A stretch of DNA of 64,000 nucleotides from Pseudomonas sp. PSE14 (GTDB taxonomy: Bacteria > Pseudomonadota > Gammaproteobacteria > Pseudomonadales > Pseudomonadaceae), in NCBI RefSeq assembly GCF_029203285.1, contig NZ_CP115669.1, positions 682,001 to 746,000 on the forward strand, given 5' to 3'. Below, piece after piece: positions 1 to 9,179 of this stretch. Below the pieces are notes generated by a model. The model was not told the origin of the DNA. It worked only from the letters and a program-made list of their open reading frames with translations, and did not search any database. A program made the position numbers and the translations under genes. Positions within the stretch are counted from its first letter, which is position 1, and each line of letters starts with the position of its first letter.

Positions 1-276
1 GCCGACGCGCTGCATGTACAGGTTGCTGGGCACCTCGAAGAGGATATAGCCCAGGTAGAAGATGCCGGCGCCGATCCCGTAGGCGGCCTCGCTCAGGGCG
101 ATATCTTCGGCCATGCGCAATTTGGCGAAGGAGATGTTGAGGCGGTCGATGGCGTTGATCGCGTAGGCGACGACCAGGAATGGCAGCAGGCGCCAGATCA
201 CCTTGCGGTAAAGCGCCCGGGGCGAGGCCGGCGAGTTGGTCGTGGGCGACGCGGTCGTCTCGAACGTTTGACTCAT
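1..276 (-). CDS. MFS transporter, ACS (anion:cation symporter) type, N-terminal part
   Basis: Only the first 92 codons lie in the window; the rest runs off the left edge. The ATG is at 276-274. After a polar, Ser/Thr-rich tail of about 20 residues comes a first membrane segment (LLPFLVVAYAINAIDRLNISFA). The D-R-x-N-I-S-F pattern that follows is typical of the ACS branch of the major facilitator superfamily, which takes up organic acids and sugar acids. A second segment (GIGAGIFYLGYILFEVPSNL) carries the E-x-P-S-N motif of the same family. The substrate cannot be told from this fragment. It is transcribed away from nothing recognisable upstream and is separated from the next gene by a terminator-like hairpin. 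Confidence 0.8.
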   Translation of the reverse strand, partial: MSQTFETTASPTTNSPASPRALYRKVIWRLLPFLVVAYAINAIDRLNISFAKLRMAEDIALSEAAYGIGAGIFYLGYILFEVPSNLYMQRVG

Positions 277-410
277 GGTTGCTCCTGCTGGCGTGGCCAG
301 ATTGTTCTTGTTGTGTTCGCAAGCGGACAGGAGCGTCGAGGATAGGAGGGTGGTCTCGCGGCAGAACTCACCCGAAGGGGGGGTATAGGGGGGGGTATTT
401 GTAAGAGGAA

Positions 411-435
411 GTTGCAGGGGCCGGGCCCCTGCAAC
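411..435 (-). terminator. Hairpin after the TonB receptor gene
   Basis: A perfect inverted repeat: GTTGCAGGGGC (411-421), a 3-nt loop, then GCCCCTGCAAC (425-435). It lies 15 bases past the stop codon of the minus-strand receptor gene. On the minus strand it is followed by a pyrimidine-rich tract but not by a clean T run, so it is a probable rather than canonical intrinsic terminator. Confidence 0.55.
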
Positions 436-450
436 GACTGGACGGTGCGA

Positions 451-2895
451 TCAGAACTGGTAGTTCACCGTTGCGGTGACGTTGCGTTTTTCGCCGAAGT
501 AGCAGAAGTCCAGGCTGTAGCAGGACGCCACGTAGTCCTTGTCCAGCAGGTTGTTGGCGTTGAGGCTGACGTCCAGCCCCTTCAGGCCGACGCGGGACAG
601 GTCGTAGCCGATGCGCGCATCCACCAGGGTGTAGTCCGGCACGCGCAGGGTGTTCTCCTTGTCCGCCCAGGTCTCGCCGACGTAACGGGCGCCGCCTCCA
701 AGGGAGAGGCCATCTAGCGGGCCTGCGTCGAAGCCGTAATCGGCCCACAGCGAGGCCATGTGCTTGGGCGCCTGGTTCGGGGTGTGGCCCTGGTTGCCGT
801 CCAGAGACTTCGTGTAGGTGATGTCGGTGTAGGTGTAGCTGCCGAGCACCTTGAGGTTGTCGGTGACCTGGGTGTGGGCTTCCAGCTCGAAGCCCTGGGA
901 GCGCACTTCGCCCACGGAGGTGTAGAAGTTGTCCTGCGGCTCCTTGGAGGCAACGTTCTCCTGGGTGATGTGGAAGATCGAGGCGGTGTACAGGCTGCGG
1001 CTGCCCTCGGGCTGGAACTTCAGGCCGGCTTCCCATTGCTTGCCCTCGGTCGGCTCCAGCGGCGTGCCGGACTGGTCGGAGTAGGCGTTGGGGTTGAACG
1101 ACTCGGAGTAGCTGATGTACGGCGCGACGCCATTGTCGAACAGGTACAGCGCACCGACGCGTCCGGTGAATTTCTTCCAGTCGTCGTCGGCCTTGCTGCC
1201 GGTGCTGCGGTTCTTGTCCTCGACCGTCACCCAGTCCTCGCGCATGCCGAGGGAGAAGCGCCAGTTGTCGATGTCGATCAGGTCCTGCAGGTAGACGCCG
1301 GTCTGTTCCAGGCGACGTGTGTGGTTGTCGTCCGGGTAGTAGCTGATGGCGTCGTTGCCATAGTGCGGATTGAACGCATCCAGCGGGGCGGCTTGGCCGG
1401 AGGACCAGTCCACGCTGGTGCGGCGGCGCTGGTAATCCAGGCCCATCAGCAAGGTGTGTCTGGCGGCGCCGGTGTCGAACTCGGCCTGGGCCATGTTATC
1501 CACGATGTACGCCTGCAGGTGCTCACGGGCGCCGGAGAAGTAGCGGTTCAGGGTGTTCTCGTCCGGCGCGCTCCAGCCGTACGCATAGACCTGCGAGAGG
1601 TCCACGTCGGAGTCCAGATAGCGGAAGTTCTGCCGCGCGGTCCAGACGTCGTCGAAGCGGTGCTCCAGCTGGTAGCCAAACAGGCGCTGGGTGCGGTCGA
1701 AGTCGTCCTGGCTCGGCTCGCCGTCGAAGAACTCGCGGGAGATCTTCTGGCCGTTGTGGTGGAACAGTGCGCCATCAGCCGGTACACCGCCGTGGTAGCC
1801 GCCGTTCGGGTCGTGCTGCAGGTAACCCTGCAGGGTCAGCGTGGTGTCGTCGGTGAAGTCGATGGCCAGGGTCGGGGCAATGGCGTAGCGCTCTTCCTTG
1901 ACGTGGTCGAACTGGGTGTCCGAGCCCTTGCCCAGGCCGACCAGTCGATAGGCGATGCGCTTTTCCTCATCCAGCGGTCCGCTGAAGTCGAAGCCCATTT
2001 CCTTCTGGCCCATGTTGCCGACGGTACCGGTGATCTGGTGGTAGTCCTCGTACAGCGGCTTCTTGCTGGTCAGCGCCACCAGCCCGCCCGGCAGGCTGCG
2101 GCCGTAGAGCACTGAGGACGGGCCTTTGACCACGTCGATGCGTTCGAGGAAGTACGGGTCGATCTGCATCGAGCTGAAGGTGCCGCTGTCGCCCATGGCC
2201 TTCAGGCCGTCGAGGTAGATGTTGTCCACGCTGTTGTCGGCGAAGCCGCGCATCACCACGTAGTCGTAGCGGTTCGATGCGCCGACCTGGCCGGTGAAGA
2301 TGCCGGGGGTGTAGCGCATGGCCTGTTGCACGGTCTTGGAGGCGGTGTCGTCGATCTGCTCGCGAGTGATCACCGAGACGCTCTGGCTGGTTTCCAGCAA
2401 GGACTTGGAGGTCTTGGTGGCGATCTGGCTGTGGGTTGCCAGGTAGCCGTCTTCCTCGCCCAGCGCGTTGCCCAGGGCGAACACGTCGCTGGAGGGCATG
2501 GCCAGCACGTCGGTCGGTGCGGCGGGGCGCAGTACGTAGTTGCCGTTGCCCTGGTCCGCGGCCTCCAGCGGCGTATCCACCAGCAGGCGCGACAGGCCCT
2601 GGTCTACCGAATAGGTGCCGTTCAGGCCGGCCGAGTTCAGCCCGCGCGTCTGCTCCGGGGTGGCCGACAGGGTAATCCCCGCCTTGCGGGCGAAGCTGTT
2701 CAGCACCTCGCCCAAGGGCCCGGCCGGAATGGCGTAGGCGCGGCTGTTGGTGATGGCGGCAGCGTCGGCGGCCAAGGCGGTCAGCGGCAGGCTGGCGCCC
2801 AGGCTCGCACAGAGCAGGGCGCCGCGTACGGCATGGGCCAGGCGGTTGGCGCTGGACGGGGTGGGGGACGGCATCGGGACGTGAACGGCTCGCAT
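451..2895 (-). CDS. TonB-dependent siderophore receptor/transducer (hydroxamate type, FoxA/FhuA-like)
   Basis: Outer-membrane ferric-siderophore receptor of about 814 residues. In order: an N-terminal signal peptide ending near LTALAADA; an STN signalling domain (residues about 50-135, AYAIPAGPLGEVLNSFARKAG...); a TonB plug domain with VVKGPSSVLYGRSLPGG; and a 22-strand barrel ending in aromatic F. The STN domain and the adjacent FecR/FecI genes mark it as a transducer in cell-surface signalling. The barrel (HDPNGGYHGG, YLDSDVDLSQVYAYGW) resembles ferrioxamine/ferrichrome receptors, but the exact ligand is inferred. The start is taken at the ATG of MRAVHVP; a TTG at 3003 and an ATG at 2874 are alternatives. 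No strong Shine-Dalgarno distinguishes them. Confidence 0.9.
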   Translation of the reverse strand: MRAVHVPMPSPTPSSANRLAHAVRGALLCASLGASLPLTALAADAAAITNSRAYAIPAGPLGEVLNSFARKAGITLSATPEQTRGLNSAGLNGTYSVDQGLSRLLVDTPLEAADQGNGNYVLRPAAPTDVLAMPSSDVFALGNALGEEDGYLATHSQIATKTSKSLLETSQSVSVITREQIDDTASKTVQQAMRYTPGIFTGQVGASNRYDYVVMRGFADNSVDNIYLDGLKAMGDSGTFSSMQIDPYFLERIDVVKGPSSVLYGRSLPGGLVALTSKKPLYEDYHQITGTVGNMGQKEMGFDFSGPLDEEKRIAYRLVGLGKGSDTQFDHVKEERYAIAPTLAIDFTDDTTLTLQGYLQHDPNGGYHGGVPADGALFHHNGQKISREFFDGEPSQDDFDRTQRLFGYQLEHRFDDVWTARQNFRYLDSDVDLSQVYAYGWSAPDENTLNRYFSGAREHLQAYIVDNMAQAEFDTGAARHTLLMGLDYQRRRTSVDWSSGQAAPLDAFNPHYGNDAISYYPDDNHTRRLEQTGVYLQDLIDIDNWRFSLGMREDWVTVEDKNRSTGSKADDDWKKFTGRVGALYLFDNGVAPYISYSESFNPNAYSDQSGTPLEPTEGKQWEAGLKFQPEGSRSLYTASIFHITQENVASKEPQDNFYTSVGEVRSQGFELEAHTQVTDNLKVLGSYTYTDITYTKSLDGNQGHTPNQAPKHMASLWADYGFDAGPLDGLSLGGGARYVGETWADKENTLRVPDYTLVDARIGYDLSRVGLKGLDVSLNANNLLDKDYVASCYSLDFCYFGEKRNVTATVNYQF

Positions 2896-3039
2896 GGATG
2901 GGGTTCCGGAGAGGAAGGGAAATGAACGGGTTATTCCTCCTTGCCGGCCGACGCGGCGAAACCCGACAAAAATAATTCTCGATTGCGAAGAAATGTTACC
3001 CAAGGCCGAACTCGACGTGCTTTGCTACCCCGGCTAAAC

Positions 3040-3066
3040 GGCGGATAACGTCGAACGTTATCCGCC
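3040..3066. repeat. Inverted repeat, GGCGGATAACG family
   Basis: GGCGGATAACGT (3040-3051) pairs with ACGTTATCCGCC (3055-3066) over a 3-base loop, followed by CTACG. Related hairpins lie at 56937-56965 and, with other stem bases, at 16583-16610. This points to a dispersed REP-like family. Here it sits between the fecR-like gene and the receptor gene and may also act as an intercistronic hairpin. Confidence 0.6.
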
Positions 3067-3084
3067 CTACGTTCCAGCGCGGGC

Positions 3085-4050
3085 TCAGCTCCGTGCGCTC
3101 ACCGTCACCCACCAACCCGTACGCTTCTCCACCCGCACGGGAAGCGTCTGCGGCAGCAGGGCCAGCAATTGATCGGTGTCGTCTAGGCGGAACACCCCGG
3201 AGAGGCGCAGGTCGGCCACGCTCGCATCGCAATGCAGATGCCCATGGCGATAGCGACCGATCTCAGCGAGGAAGTCCGCCAGACGCATGTTGCGGGTGAC
3301 GATCAGGCCGTCGACCCAGGCGCAGCTGTCCATGTTGCTGCGCTCGGCCAGCAGGGCGCTGTCGCCGTTGATCTCGTAGGTCTGCCCGGCCTTGGCGATG
3401 GCGGTGGCCTGGCCGCGCACGCGTGGGGCGATGGCCACCGAACCGTCCGCGACGCTCAGGCGCGTGGAGCGCTCGTCCTGGCGCAGGACGAAACGCGTGC
3501 CCAGTGCCTCGAACAGGCCGTCGCGATTGCTCACCCGCAGTGGCCGCGCGGCATCCTTCGCCGTGCTCAGCAGCATCTCGCCGCGCTCCAGAAGCAGCAG
3601 GCGCTGGCGCGAGTCGAAGCGCACGTTCACCGCGCTGTCGGTGTTCAGTTGCAGCACGCTGCCGTCGGCCAGGGTGAAGCGCTTGCGCTCGCCGGTGGCG
3701 GTGCTGTAGTCGGCCATCCAGCGTTGCCAGGGGGCGACCTCGCGGGCCAGCCACAACGCTGAGGCACCGATCGCGAGGGAGGAGAGCAGCTTCAGCGCCT
3801 GGCGCCGCTGCAAGCGCTGGGTGGTGTTCTCCAGCGCCATGCGGGCGCCCGGCACGGCCTGGTAACCGGCTGCCAGTTCGCTGTTCAGCGCCTGCACCCG
3901 CAGCCAGGCGGTTTCGTGTTCGGGGTTGGCCTGGCGCCAGTGCTGGCAGGCGCTGAGCAACTCAGGGGCGGGATCGCCGTTCAGGCGCAGGGTCCACTGG
4001 ATCGCCTGTTTCACCACCCGTGGATCGGGCGCGAGGCTGGCGCCGTTCAT
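3085..4050 (-). CDS. FecR-family anti-sigma/sigma regulator
   Basis: A 321-residue inner-membrane regulator that relays the signal from the TonB receptor's STN domain to its partner ECF sigma factor. Residues 1-80 form the cytoplasmic DUF4880-type region (QAIQWTLRLNGD...HWRQANPEHETAWLRVQALN). A membrane segment follows near residues 92-110 (LKLLSSLAIGASALWLA). The periplasmic FecR domain contains FTLADGSVLQLNTDSAVNVRF, and the C-terminus has an STN-like tail. The start at MNGASLAP overlaps the sigma-factor stop as ATGA, so the two are translationally coupled. A longer in-frame start upstream would run through the sigma gene and is rejected. Confidence 0.92.
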   Translation of the reverse strand: MNGASLAPDPRVVKQAIQWTLRLNGDPAPELLSACQHWRQANPEHETAWLRVQALNSELAAGYQAVPGARMALENTTQRLQRRQALKLLSSLAIGASALWLAREVAPWQRWMADYSTATGERKRFTLADGSVLQLNTDSAVNVRFDSRQRLLLLERGEMLLSTAKDAARPLRVSNRDGLFEALGTRFVLRQDERSTRLSVADGSVAIAPRVRGQATAIAKAGQTYEINGDSALLAERSNMDSCAWVDGLIVTRNMRLADFLAEIGRYRHGHLHCDASVADLRLSGVFRLDDTDQLLALLPQTLPVRVEKRTGWWVTVSARS

Positions 4051-4544
4051 TCGGCGTACCGCAGCTGGTAGCAGTGGAACAGCGCTTCGGCGACGTAGCG
4101 CTCCACCGAGCGCACGGAGACGCCGAGCTGCTTGGCGATCTGCGCATGGGGCAGGCCCTCGCATTGGGCCAGCAGGAAGGCGCTGCGCACCTTGGGCTTG
4201 AGGCCGTCGAGCAGGCGGGCGATGTTTTCCAGCAACTGCAGGATGCTCTGCCGTGCCTCCGCCGAGGGCACTTCCGCTTGAGGCAGATGGGCGATGGCGT
4301 CGAGGTAGGCGCGCTCGAGTTCCTCGCGCCGCCAGTGGTCGATCACCAGGCCGCGGGCGATGACCCGCAGGAAGGCGCGCGGCGTGTGCAGTTCGATGCG
4401 CTCGGGCTTGAGCAGCACGCGCACGAAGGTGTCCTGGGCCAGGTCCGCGGCATCGGCGGCATTGCCCAGCCGGCTGCGCAACCAGTTGTGCAGCCAGCCG
4501 TGGTGGTCACTGTAGAGCGCGTGGACATCGAAAGTGGATGACAT
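4047..4544 (-). CDS. FecI-family extracytoplasmic-function sigma factor
   Basis: A 165-residue iron-starvation sigma factor. Region 2 is seen at about residues 10-75 (HGWLHNWLRSRLGNAADAADLAQDTFVRVLL, the -10-binding helix). Region 4 is at about 110-160 (LDGLKPKVRSAFLLAQCEGLPHAQIAKQLGVSVRSVERYVAEAL, the -35-binding helix-turn-helix). It is first in the operon sigma - fecR - receptor and expected to drive the receptor gene when siderophore is bound. The Fur-like box just upstream suggests repression in iron-replete cells, the usual arrangement in Pseudomonas. Confidence 0.93.
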   Translation of the reverse strand: MSSTFDVHALYSDHHGWLHNWLRSRLGNAADAADLAQDTFVRVLLKPERIELHTPRAFLRVIARGLVIDHWRREELERAYLDAIAHLPQAEVPSAEARQSILQLLENIARLLDGLKPKVRSAFLLAQCEGLPHAQIAKQLGVSVRSVERYVAEALFHCYQLRYAE

Positions 4545-4560
4545 GGGCGAGCGAAATGCT

Positions 4561-4579
4561 GCAAATGATAATTTGTCGC
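4561..4579 (-). promoter_or_regulatory. Fur-like box upstream of the ECF sigma gene
   Basis: The 19-mer GCAAATGATAATTTGTCGC agrees with the Fur consensus GATAATGATAATCATTATC at 12 of 19 positions, including the whole central AATGATAAT block. It sits 17 bases upstream of the sigma-factor ATG, where Fur boxes of iron-starvation sigma genes usually are. Confidence 0.65.
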
Positions 4580-4633
4580 ATTTTCAATAAGCCATTGGCC
4601 ATTTGCAAGCGTGCTCGCCGGATCGGTGTTGTT

Positions 4634-4711
4634 GTAGGAGCGAGCTTGCTCGCGAACAGATTTCCCCGGTAGCTGCGGTGCCGGAACGTTCGCGAGCAAG
4701 CTCGCTCCTAC
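4634..4711. repeat. REP doublet 1
   Basis: GTAGGAGCGAGCTTGCTCGC on the plus strand faces its inverse GCGAGCAAGCTCGCTCCTAC 78 bases apart overall. Each half is itself a hairpin (GCGAGC/GCTCGC). This is the Pseudomonas repetitive extragenic palindrome. It lies between the divergently unrelated cobJ 3' end and the sigma gene 5' region. Confidence 0.9.
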
Positions 4712-4732
4712 GAAAAGCGGCCATGCCGGCCT

Positions 4733-6382
4733 TCAGCGGTACCAGCGCGGCGTATACACCCAATCGCCGCCCCCTGCGCGGGGGAAGCGGCGGGTCAGGG
4801 ACGAGCCGACGATTACCAGGGTGCGCATATCCACCATCTCCGGCACCAGCTCGCCGAGCGTCAGCACCCGCAGTGCCTCGGCTGGGCGGCCGATATCGCG
4901 GCCGAGCACCACCAGGGTTTCCGGCGCGCGGTGCTGGCGGACGATCTCCAGTGCGCGCCCCAGTTGCCATGGGCGTGCCTTGGAGATGGGGTTGTAGAAG
5001 GCCATGGCCAGGTCGGCGGCGCCGGCATGGTCGAGTCGCTTCTCGATCGTCTCCCAGGGCTTGAGGTTGTCCGACAGCGAGATCAGACAGAAATCATGCC
5101 CCAGCGGCGCGCCGGCCTTGGCGGCGGCGGCCAGGGCGGCGGATACACCCGGCAGCACCTCCAGCTCCACGCCGTGCCAGTGCGGATCGCTGCTTTCATG
5201 CAGTGCTTCCATCACCGCAGCGGCCATGGCGAACACGCCGGGGTCGCCGGATGAAATCACCACCACCCGCCGTCCGCTGGCGGCCAGCTCGAAGGCGTGG
5301 CGGGCGCGCTGCTTTTCTTCGCGGTTGTCGGTGCAGTGGCGTACCTGGTCGTCGCGCAGTGGCTCGGCCATGTTCACGTAGGTTTCGTAGCCGAGCAGGT
5401 CCTGCGCCTCGTCCAGTGCGCGCCGCACGGCGGGGATCATGAAGTCGCTGGCGCCGGGGCCGAGGCCGATCACGCTGAGCCGCCCGCGCGGCTGGCCGAT
5501 GCGCTCGGCTTCGGCGGGCGTCGCGGCGCGGAGCAGATGGAAGGAGTCGCCGTGCAGCACGTCCGGCGGCAGTGCTTCATCTTCGTGGATAAAGCGCAGT
5601 GGAACGCCCAGCTCGGCGGCGGCACCAGCCAGGGCGGGATCGGCCATGCGGCAGCGCGGCGCCACCAGCGCGGCCAGTGATGCCTCGGCCAACCCGGCTT
5701 GCACCATACCCTGGCGGATGCGCTGGGGTAACTGCGAATCCACCAGCGTGACGTGGGCGAGCACGATGCGCGGATGGATACGCAGCTCGTTCTGTGCAAT
5801 GCCAGTGGCGCGCGCGTCGATGCGCAGGGTGTGCGCGGCGTCCTCGGCCAGCGGCAGGTCCAGCTCGTCCAGCCAGGGCGCGTCGCCTTCGATGCGCAGG
5901 GTATCGCCGCCCAGCAGGTCGGAGACGAAGCGTTTGCCTTGCTCGATATCGGCCAGGGCATAGCCTTGGGGCGGGTCGAGCAGGCAGGCGCCGAAGCGCA
6001 GTTCGCCGCTGGTAGTGATCGCTGGCGCCACATCCAGCGCGGCGGCGATCTCGCGGGCCATGCGGTTCACCCCGCCCAGGCCGCCGAGCAACGGCACCAC
6101 GGCGCTGCCGTCTTCGGCGACGGCCAGCACGGGAGGCTCCGCGCCCTTTTCGACGAGCAATGGAGCGAGGGTGCGGATGACGATGCCGGCAGCGCACAAG
6201 GCGATGATCGGGGTGTCCTCGCGGTACAGCTGGCGCAGGGTATCGCCGAAGTTTGCGTAGGACTCGTCGGCGCCTTCGACGCGGTCCTTCAGGCCCAGCA
6301 CGCGCGCCTGCGGATAAACCCCCTGGAGGCGTCGCGCGGTGGCCAGCGCACCCTGGCCGAGAATGACGATGGCGGCGCGCAT
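4733..6382 (-). CDS. cobJ: CbiG-like / precorrin-3B C17-methyltransferase (CobJ) fusion
   Basis: A fusion protein of about 549 residues in corrin ring synthesis. Residues 1-200 are CbiG-like (PIIALCAAGIVIRTLAPLL, GGLGGVNRMAREIAAAL, AITTSGELRFGACLLDPPQGYALAD). Residues about 205-300 form a second, weakly conserved CbiG/CobE-like segment. Residues about 305-549 are the CobJ SAM-dependent methyltransferase (RLSVIGLGPGASDFMIPAVRRAL, VVISSGDPGVFAMAAAVMEA, VLPGVSAALAAAAKAGAPLGHDFCLISLSD), which methylates C17 and contracts the ring. CobJ enzymes of the aerobic route are usually about 250 residues, so this is the long Pseudomonas-type form. The ATG overlaps the cobI stop as TGATG; a GTG at 6394 is less likely. 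Confidence 0.93.
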   Translation of the reverse strand: MRAAIVILGQGALATARRLQGVYPQARVLGLKDRVEGADESYANFGDTLRQLYREDTPIIALCAAGIVIRTLAPLLVEKGAEPPVLAVAEDGSAVVPLLGGLGGVNRMAREIAAALDVAPAITTSGELRFGACLLDPPQGYALADIEQGKRFVSDLLGGDTLRIEGDAPWLDELDLPLAEDAAHTLRIDARATGIAQNELRIHPRIVLAHVTLVDSQLPQRIRQGMVQAGLAEASLAALVAPRCRMADPALAGAAAELGVPLRFIHEDEALPPDVLHGDSFHLLRAATPAEAERIGQPRGRLSVIGLGPGASDFMIPAVRRALDEAQDLLGYETYVNMAEPLRDDQVRHCTDNREEKQRARHAFELAASGRRVVVISSGDPGVFAMAAAVMEALHESSDPHWHGVELEVLPGVSAALAAAAKAGAPLGHDFCLISLSDNLKPWETIEKRLDHAGAADLAMAFYNPISKARPWQLGRALEIVRQHRAPETLVVLGRDIGRPAEALRVLTLGELVPEMVDMRTLVIVGSSLTRRFPRAGGGDWVYTPRWYR

Positions 6383-7125
6383 CAGCCGTTCCACCGCTGG
6401 CCGGGGATGACGATCATCGAGAAGTAGGGCGAGGCCATCGGGTCCACGTCGTCCAGCGCCACAATGCGCTGCTCGCGCATGGTGGCCCGCTCGACGTAAT
6501 GGGCGCCGCCGTCGCGGCCCAGTTCGCGCAGCACGCGGCGGACCTTGTCGAAGTTGCGCCCGAGCTTCATTACCACTGCCGCATCGGCGTCAGCCAGGCG
6601 GCGCTTGAGCTCGTCTTCGGGCAGCACGCCGGACAGCACCGAAAGGCTCTGGTTGCGGTACACCAGCGGCACGCCGAGCACCGCCGCGCTGCCGAGCATG
6701 GAGCAGACGCCGGGTACGACTTCGGTGTCATACCGCTCCGAAAGACGGTCGTGCAGGTACATGTAGGAGCCGTAGAAGAACGGATCGCCCTCGCAGATCA
6801 CCGCCACGTCGCGGCCGGTGTCCAGGTGCGCCGCTACTTGTGCCGCGGCAGTGTCGTAGAAGTCGCTGATCACCCCTTCGTAGGTCAGCGGAGGTTCCAG
6901 CTTCTCGGTGGTCACCGGGTAGACCAGCGGCAGGCGTTGCTGCGTTTCCAGCAGGTGCTCCTCGATGATGGCGAAGGCGTTGCCGCCCTGGCCGGCATGG
7001 TGCTTGGCCTTGGCCACGAAGTAGCCGATCACCGGGGAGGCGCGCAGCAGGCGCAGGGCCTTGAGGGTCAGCAGTTCCGGGTCGCCCGGGCCGACGCCCA
7101 GGCCGATGAGACGGCCAGCCATCAT
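6382..7125 (-). CDS. cobI: Precorrin-2 C20-methyltransferase
   Basis: A 247-residue SAM-dependent methyltransferase that adds the C20 methyl to precorrin-2, the committed step towards cobalamin. The tetrapyrrole-methylase signature is at the N-terminus ([24 protein letters not shown]). The conserved substrate/SAM loops are [20 protein letters not shown] and [19 protein letters not shown]. The start has a good ribosome-binding site (GGAGGTGGA) and overlaps cobH as ATGA. The ATG is doubled (Met-Met). It is the third gene of the cobG-H-I-J operon. Confidence 0.95.
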   Translation of the reverse strand: MMAGRLIGLGVGPGDPELLTLKALRLLRASPVIGYFVAKAKHHAGQGGNAFAIIEEHLLETQQRLPLVYPVTTEKLEPPLTYEGVISDFYDTAAAQVAAHLDTGRDVAVICEGDPFFYGSYMYLHDRLSERYDTEVVPGVCSMLGSAAVLGVPLVYRNQSLSVLSGVLPEDELKRRLADADAAVVMKLGRNFDKVRRVLRELGRDGGAHYVERATMREQRIVALDDVDPMASPYFSMIVIPGQRWNG

Positions 7126-7748
7126 TCCACCTCCGTGGCCAGGGCGTTCACCGCGGCGGCCGCCATCGCGCTGCCGCCGCGGCGACCGCGGACGATCACG
7201 TAGGGCACGCCACGGCTATCGGCGGCGAGGGCGTCCTTGGACTCCATGGCGCCGACGAAACCCACCGGGAAGCCGAGGATCAGCGCGGGTTTCGGCGCGC
7301 CTGCATCGAGCATTTCCAGCAGGTAGAAGAGGGCGGTCGGCGCGTTGCCGATTACCACCACGCTGCCTTCCAGGTGCTCGCGCCAGTGCTCCAGCGCCAC
7401 CGCCGAGCGGGTGTTGCCCAGCTCGCGGGCGAGCGCCGGAACGTCCGGATCGTTGAGCGTGCAGATCACCTCGTTGTGGGCCGGCAGGCGCGCGCGGGTG
7501 ATGCCCTCGGCGACCATCCGCGCATCGCAGAGGATTGGCGCGCCGTTGGCCAGGGCTGCACGGCCGATGGCACCGGCACCTTCGGAGAAGCGCAGGTCCT
7601 GCACCACATCGACCATGCCGCAGGCGTGGATCACCCGGACGGCGAGCTTTTCCAGATCGGCGGGAATGCCGGACAGGTCGGCTTCGGCGCGGATGGTGGC
7701 GAAGGATTGGCGATAGATCGCCTGGCCGTCGCGGATGTAATCAAGCAT
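7122..7748 (-). CDS. cobH: Precorrin-8X methylmutase
   Basis: A 208-residue enzyme that moves the C11 methyl of precorrin-8X to C12, giving hydrogenobyrinate. The conserved active-site region is [20 protein letters not shown] with the catalytic histidine. Other family blocks are [34 protein letters not shown] and [16 protein letters not shown]. The start at [12 protein letters not shown] overlaps the end of cobG by 8 bases; longer in-frame extensions run inside cobG and are rejected. Confidence 0.95.
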   Translation of the reverse strand: MLDYIRDGQAIYRQSFATIRAEADLSGIPADLEKLAVRVIHACGMVDVVQDLRFSEGAGAIGRAALANGAPILCDARMVAEGITRARLPAHNEVICTLNDPDVPALARELGNTRSAVALEHWREHLEGSVVVIGNAPTALFYLLEMLDAGAPKPALILGFPVGFVGAMESKDALAADSRGVPYVIVRGRRGGSAMAAAAVNALATEVE

Positions 7749-9090
7749 CGGTGGGGACTCCGGGCGCGGCGAGCAGGTCGCCGGCGGCATCGAGGGAAAG
7801 GTTGCGCGCCAGCGGCTGGCCGAAGCCGGCCACGCCATCGGCGCGACGGAACAGGTCATAGCGGCCGTCGGCGACGGCCAGCAGGGTGTAGGGCGCGACG
7901 TGGGCGGCGGCGCAGGAACGTGGGCAACCGCACAGGTGCACGCCGGCCGGAGGCGCGTGGCGCAAACGCTCGGCCAGGCGCAGGGCATCGGCCTTGGTGT
8001 CGGCCAGTCCGCGCGCGCAGCCGCTGGAACCGCTGCAGGCGACGATGCGCGACAGCGGCTGTGCGGCTTCGGTCAGCAGCCGGAGGTTCGCCAGCGCAGC
8101 GAGCACGACGGCAGCGTCGGACTGGGCCACATCGGGGAGGATCAGACTTTGCCAGGGCGTCAGACGCAGTTGTCCGCCACTGAAGCGCTCGGCGAGATCG
8201 GCCAGGCCGAGCAGCAGGGTGCTGTCGAGCCGTCCGAGGACGAATCCTGCGCCGACCATGGCGCGGTCCGGCTGGCGCTGCGGATGAATCCCGAGGTGCG
8301 CAAAGGCTGTCGGCGCAGGACGACGCCAGTTATCCACAACCGGGCCGAGTTGCAGGGCGAAGGGCAGGCGTTGCTGCAGGTGCTCCAGCAGCGTCTTGTC
8401 GCCGAGCGTTTCGCGCAGATGGCGCATGCGCGTCTGGCCATCGCCGGCGAGATCGAGGAACAGGTGCAACAGGGTTTCCACCAGCAGTGGCACCTGCTCG
8501 GCGGTGACAGCGGCGAGGGCGGGGCGATCCGTCTCGTTTCGTGGTGGGCAACCGGCCAGGCCGAAGGCGAACAGCGGCGCCGCAGCGTCGGAAATCGCCG
8601 ACAGCCAGATATCGTTGGGATGCTCCAGCATTGCCAGCGCTTCGCCGCCGTCCAGCTGGATGCCGAACTTGGGTGACAGGCTGTGGAAGCGCGGGGTGTC
8701 TTCCAGCAGATCGAGCAACTGGTGAGCCAGTCGCCTGGCGTCGAATGCCATGTCCAAGCCGAGGGCCGGGCTGACCAGCAGGTTGCGCACGTCGTCGGCC
8801 GCCAGCTCGCGCGGGCCGAGGCCAGCGGCCAGCAGCTCGCGGCTCAGCGTGTTCTCGATACCGGCGTGTATGCCACGGATCTGCAGGTTGGCGCGGTTGG
8901 TCGCTTCCAGCACGCCGTCGGCATGGCGCTTGGCTGCCTGGGCGATGGCGCGCGCGGCGCGGGCATCGAGTTGTCCACAGGGCAGCTTGATGCGGCAGAT
9001 GCCGCCATCGCGGGAGGGCACGATGCGCAGCAGGCCGGGGCAGGCTGACGGACGGACGGGCAGAACGGAGGATTCGTGCACTGAGGTCAC
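7741..9090 (-). CDS. cobG: Precorrin-3B synthase (siroheme-reductase-like)
   Basis: An oxygen-dependent monooxygenase that hydroxylates C20 of precorrin-3A and forms the gamma-lactone. It is the marker enzyme of the aerobic pathway. The protein has two nitrite/sulfite-reductase half domains. The 4Fe-4S cysteines are in CSGSSGC near residue 375 and CGCPRSC near residue 415. CPGLLRIVPSRDGGICRIKLPCG is the N-terminal half-domain start. I take the GTG of VTSVHESS, about 449 residues; an upstream GTG at 9168 would leave almost no space from the riboswitch, and neither has a clear Shine-Dalgarno. It is the first gene of the operon under the B12 riboswitch. Confidence 0.9.
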   Translation of the reverse strand: MTSVHESSVLPVRPSACPGLLRIVPSRDGGICRIKLPCGQLDARAARAIAQAAKRHADGVLEATNRANLQIRGIHAGIENTLSRELLAAGLGPRELAADDVRNLLVSPALGLDMAFDARRLAHQLLDLLEDTPRFHSLSPKFGIQLDGGEALAMLEHPNDIWLSAISDAAAPLFAFGLAGCPPRNETDRPALAAVTAEQVPLLVETLLHLFLDLAGDGQTRMRHLRETLGDKTLLEHLQQRLPFALQLGPVVDNWRRPAPTAFAHLGIHPQRQPDRAMVGAGFVLGRLDSTLLLGLADLAERFSGGQLRLTPWQSLILPDVAQSDAAVVLAALANLRLLTEAAQPLSRIVACSGSSGCARGLADTKADALRLAERLRHAPPAGVHLCGCPRSCAAAHVAPYTLLAVADGRYDLFRRADGVAGFGQPLARNLSLDAAGDLLAAPGVPTDA

Positions 9091-9179
9091 CAGGGCTGGG
9101 TCGCGGTGACCTGCGAATCCCCCACGGGGGACTTCACGACACCGATACACCCCGCTCGATGTCCGCACGCGCGACTGGT

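Noticed and set aside
2967-2984. Possible Fur box before the TonB receptor (AAATAATTCTCGATT region)
   Set aside because: Only a loose AT-rich match without symmetry; the receptor is more likely driven by its ECF sigma factor, so I did not list it.
4634-4711. REP doublets as a possible CRISPR array
   Set aside because: Copies are kilobases apart, occur as inverted pairs, and have no regularly spaced short repeats or cas genes nearby.
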